A stretch of DNA of 41,896 nt from Streptomyces ureilyticus (lineage in GTDB: Bacteria; Actinomycetota; Actinomycetes; Streptomycetales; Streptomycetaceae), in assembly GCF_011045025.1 (NCBI RefSeq), contig NZ_JAAKZX010000073.1, positions 1 to 41,896 of the forward strand, given 5' to 3'. Under the pieces are notes generated by a model. It was not told the DNA's origin, ran no database searches, and saw nothing but the letters and a program-made list of their open reading frames with translations. The position numbers and the translations under genes were made by a program. Of this stretch, positions 41,237-41,896 are shown one piece after another (the stretch's first letter is position 1; each line of letters opens with the position of its first letter).

Positions 41237-41778
41237 TCAGCCGGTCTGCCCCCACTGCTCACCGAACCAGGCCCACTCCCTGTCCCACTGCTGGCATGCG
41301 CCGCCGCTCCAGGCGTCCGCGCACAATCCATCCGACGGACAGGACGGCCGCGCCGGCGCCCACCGCGGTCGTCGTGCCCAGCGCCACGACCTGAAACTCG
41401 GCCTCCACGCCGGCCACGGACGCGGGCACCAGCTTGCCGTTCCGGTCCAGCCACATCTGCGTCCTGGCTCCGGTCTTCTCTCCAGGGTCGACCCGGGCCA
41501 GGCTCGTGCGGGTCGAACCGTCCGACGCCGTCCGGCGCACCTTGGCCCACACCTGGTCGCCGGCCCCGGCGGCCTCGGAGGTGGCACGAGGAGCGCCCTG
41601 AATGAGCACGGCCAGGACGGCGTGCCGCTCGGCTCGTCGGCTCTCCAGGTTCTGCACCACAGCGTGCGCGGTCGCCGTGCCCGCGGCAGCGCCGGCGGCC
41701 GCCGCGAGGCACCAGACCCCGAGCAGCAGCCGGGCTTCAACGACATCGCTGCGGCGTGGTGGGGGTCCCCTCGCTCAT
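41237..41778 (-). pseudogene. Rv1733c-like membrane protein, two apparent frameshifts
   Basis: The middle frame reads RRSDVVEARLLLGVWCLAAA (first helix), VWAKVRRTASDGSTRTSLAR (core), and VVALGTTTAVGAGAAVLSVG (second helix), the layout of Rv1733c-like proteins. The likely ATG at 41778 is in another frame (MSEGTPTTPQ), separated by GGGGACCCCC. The tail QQWDREWAWFGEQWG is in a third frame, shifted near 41295. Apart from these two shifts the gene is complete, better preserved than the copy at 17035. It runs toward hypE. No box pair is visible in the 118 bp left at the window edge. Confidence 0.62.
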
Positions 41779-41896
41779 TAGAGGACCATCCCTTCTGCAG
41801 CCCTCACGGGTAGGGTTGTGACCTCTCGGTCCCGGCGGGTGCACGGCCGCGCTCGCGTGCTACGCGATGGCCAGCATGAGTTATGCCGGCCCCGCC

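Noticed and set aside
1..41896. CRISPR arrays, tRNA or rRNA genes
   Set aside because: I saw no regularly spaced direct repeats with unique spacers and no recognisable tRNA or rRNA sequence.

Overview
The window is very GC-rich actinobacterial DNA and almost certainly comes from a Streptomyces or close relative. Evidence is codon use, GTG starts, GGAGG ribosome sites, the PspA/PspAA/PspAB set, actinobacterial Acg-type nitroreductases, a Rv1733c-like family and a short repeat of a kind I associate with Streptomyces. Gene content reads as a hypoxia/dormancy island: many families belong to the DosR (DevR) regulon of Mycobacterium tuberculosis or the OsdR regulon of Streptomyces coelicolor (universal stress proteins, Acg-like nitroreductases, Hsp20, CBS-domain proteins, a CtpF-like P-type ATPase, Rv1733c-like proteins and a GAF-GAF histidine kinase).

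Layout. 1-4.6 kb: the end of a formate dehydrogenase, a P-type cation ATPase broken by three apparent frameshifts, and two TrkA-like K+ channel/transport regulators in one tightly overlapping run. 4.8-5.9 kb: small membrane proteins and a truncated cupredoxin-type ORF. 6-8.6 kb: a leftward envelope-stress operon pspA-pspAA-htpX-pspAB. 9-11.1 kb: an Acg-like nitroreductase and two unrecognised membrane proteins. 11.3-16.7 kb: an SRPBCC-like protein, a DevS/OsdK-like sensor kinase without adjacent response regulator, and a Stealth-type polysaccharide phosphotransferase. 17-20.1 kb: a broken Rv1733c-like gene, a second Acg-like gene, then gene debris (TPR regulator, IS21 transposase, sugar-ABC ATPase). 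20.4-30.1 kb: MBL/beta-CASP nuclease, flavodoxin, two universal stress proteins, CBS-BON protein, SQR-like flavoprotein with a DsrC/TusE-like partner, OsmC-like, Hsp20 and a small membrane protein. 30.6-41.2 kb: a group 3b-type NAD(P)-linked [NiFe]-hydrogenase with maturation genes (protease, hypF, hypC, hyhB, cNMP-domain protein, hyhG, hyhS, hyhL, CBS-BON, hypD, hypE). 41.2-41.8 kb: a second broken Rv1733c-like gene.

The strongest non-gene signal is a family of 14-bp inverted repeats, consensus close to GGGMCSNNCGGYCC, lying between genes. They usually come in pairs with centres 21-23 bp apart (two helical turns), and for most promoters the gene-proximal box is about 70-85 bp before the start codon. 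The architecture matches the mycobacterial Dos box (GGGACT, two bases, AGTCCC), so I infer that an OsdR/DosR-type response regulator controls the truncated cupredoxin ORF, Stealth gene, second Acg-like gene, MBL nuclease, both stress proteins, the SQR/DsrC pair, OsmC, Hsp20 and both halves of the hydrogenase locus. The proposed logic is that the heme-GAF kinase senses low oxygen or redox state, and its regulator switches on H2-based redox balancing, sulfur/persulfide handling, protein protection and envelope functions.

Several genes carry single-base frameshifts, some in homopolymer runs. These may be real pseudogenes or sequencing indels; I cannot tell from sequence alone.
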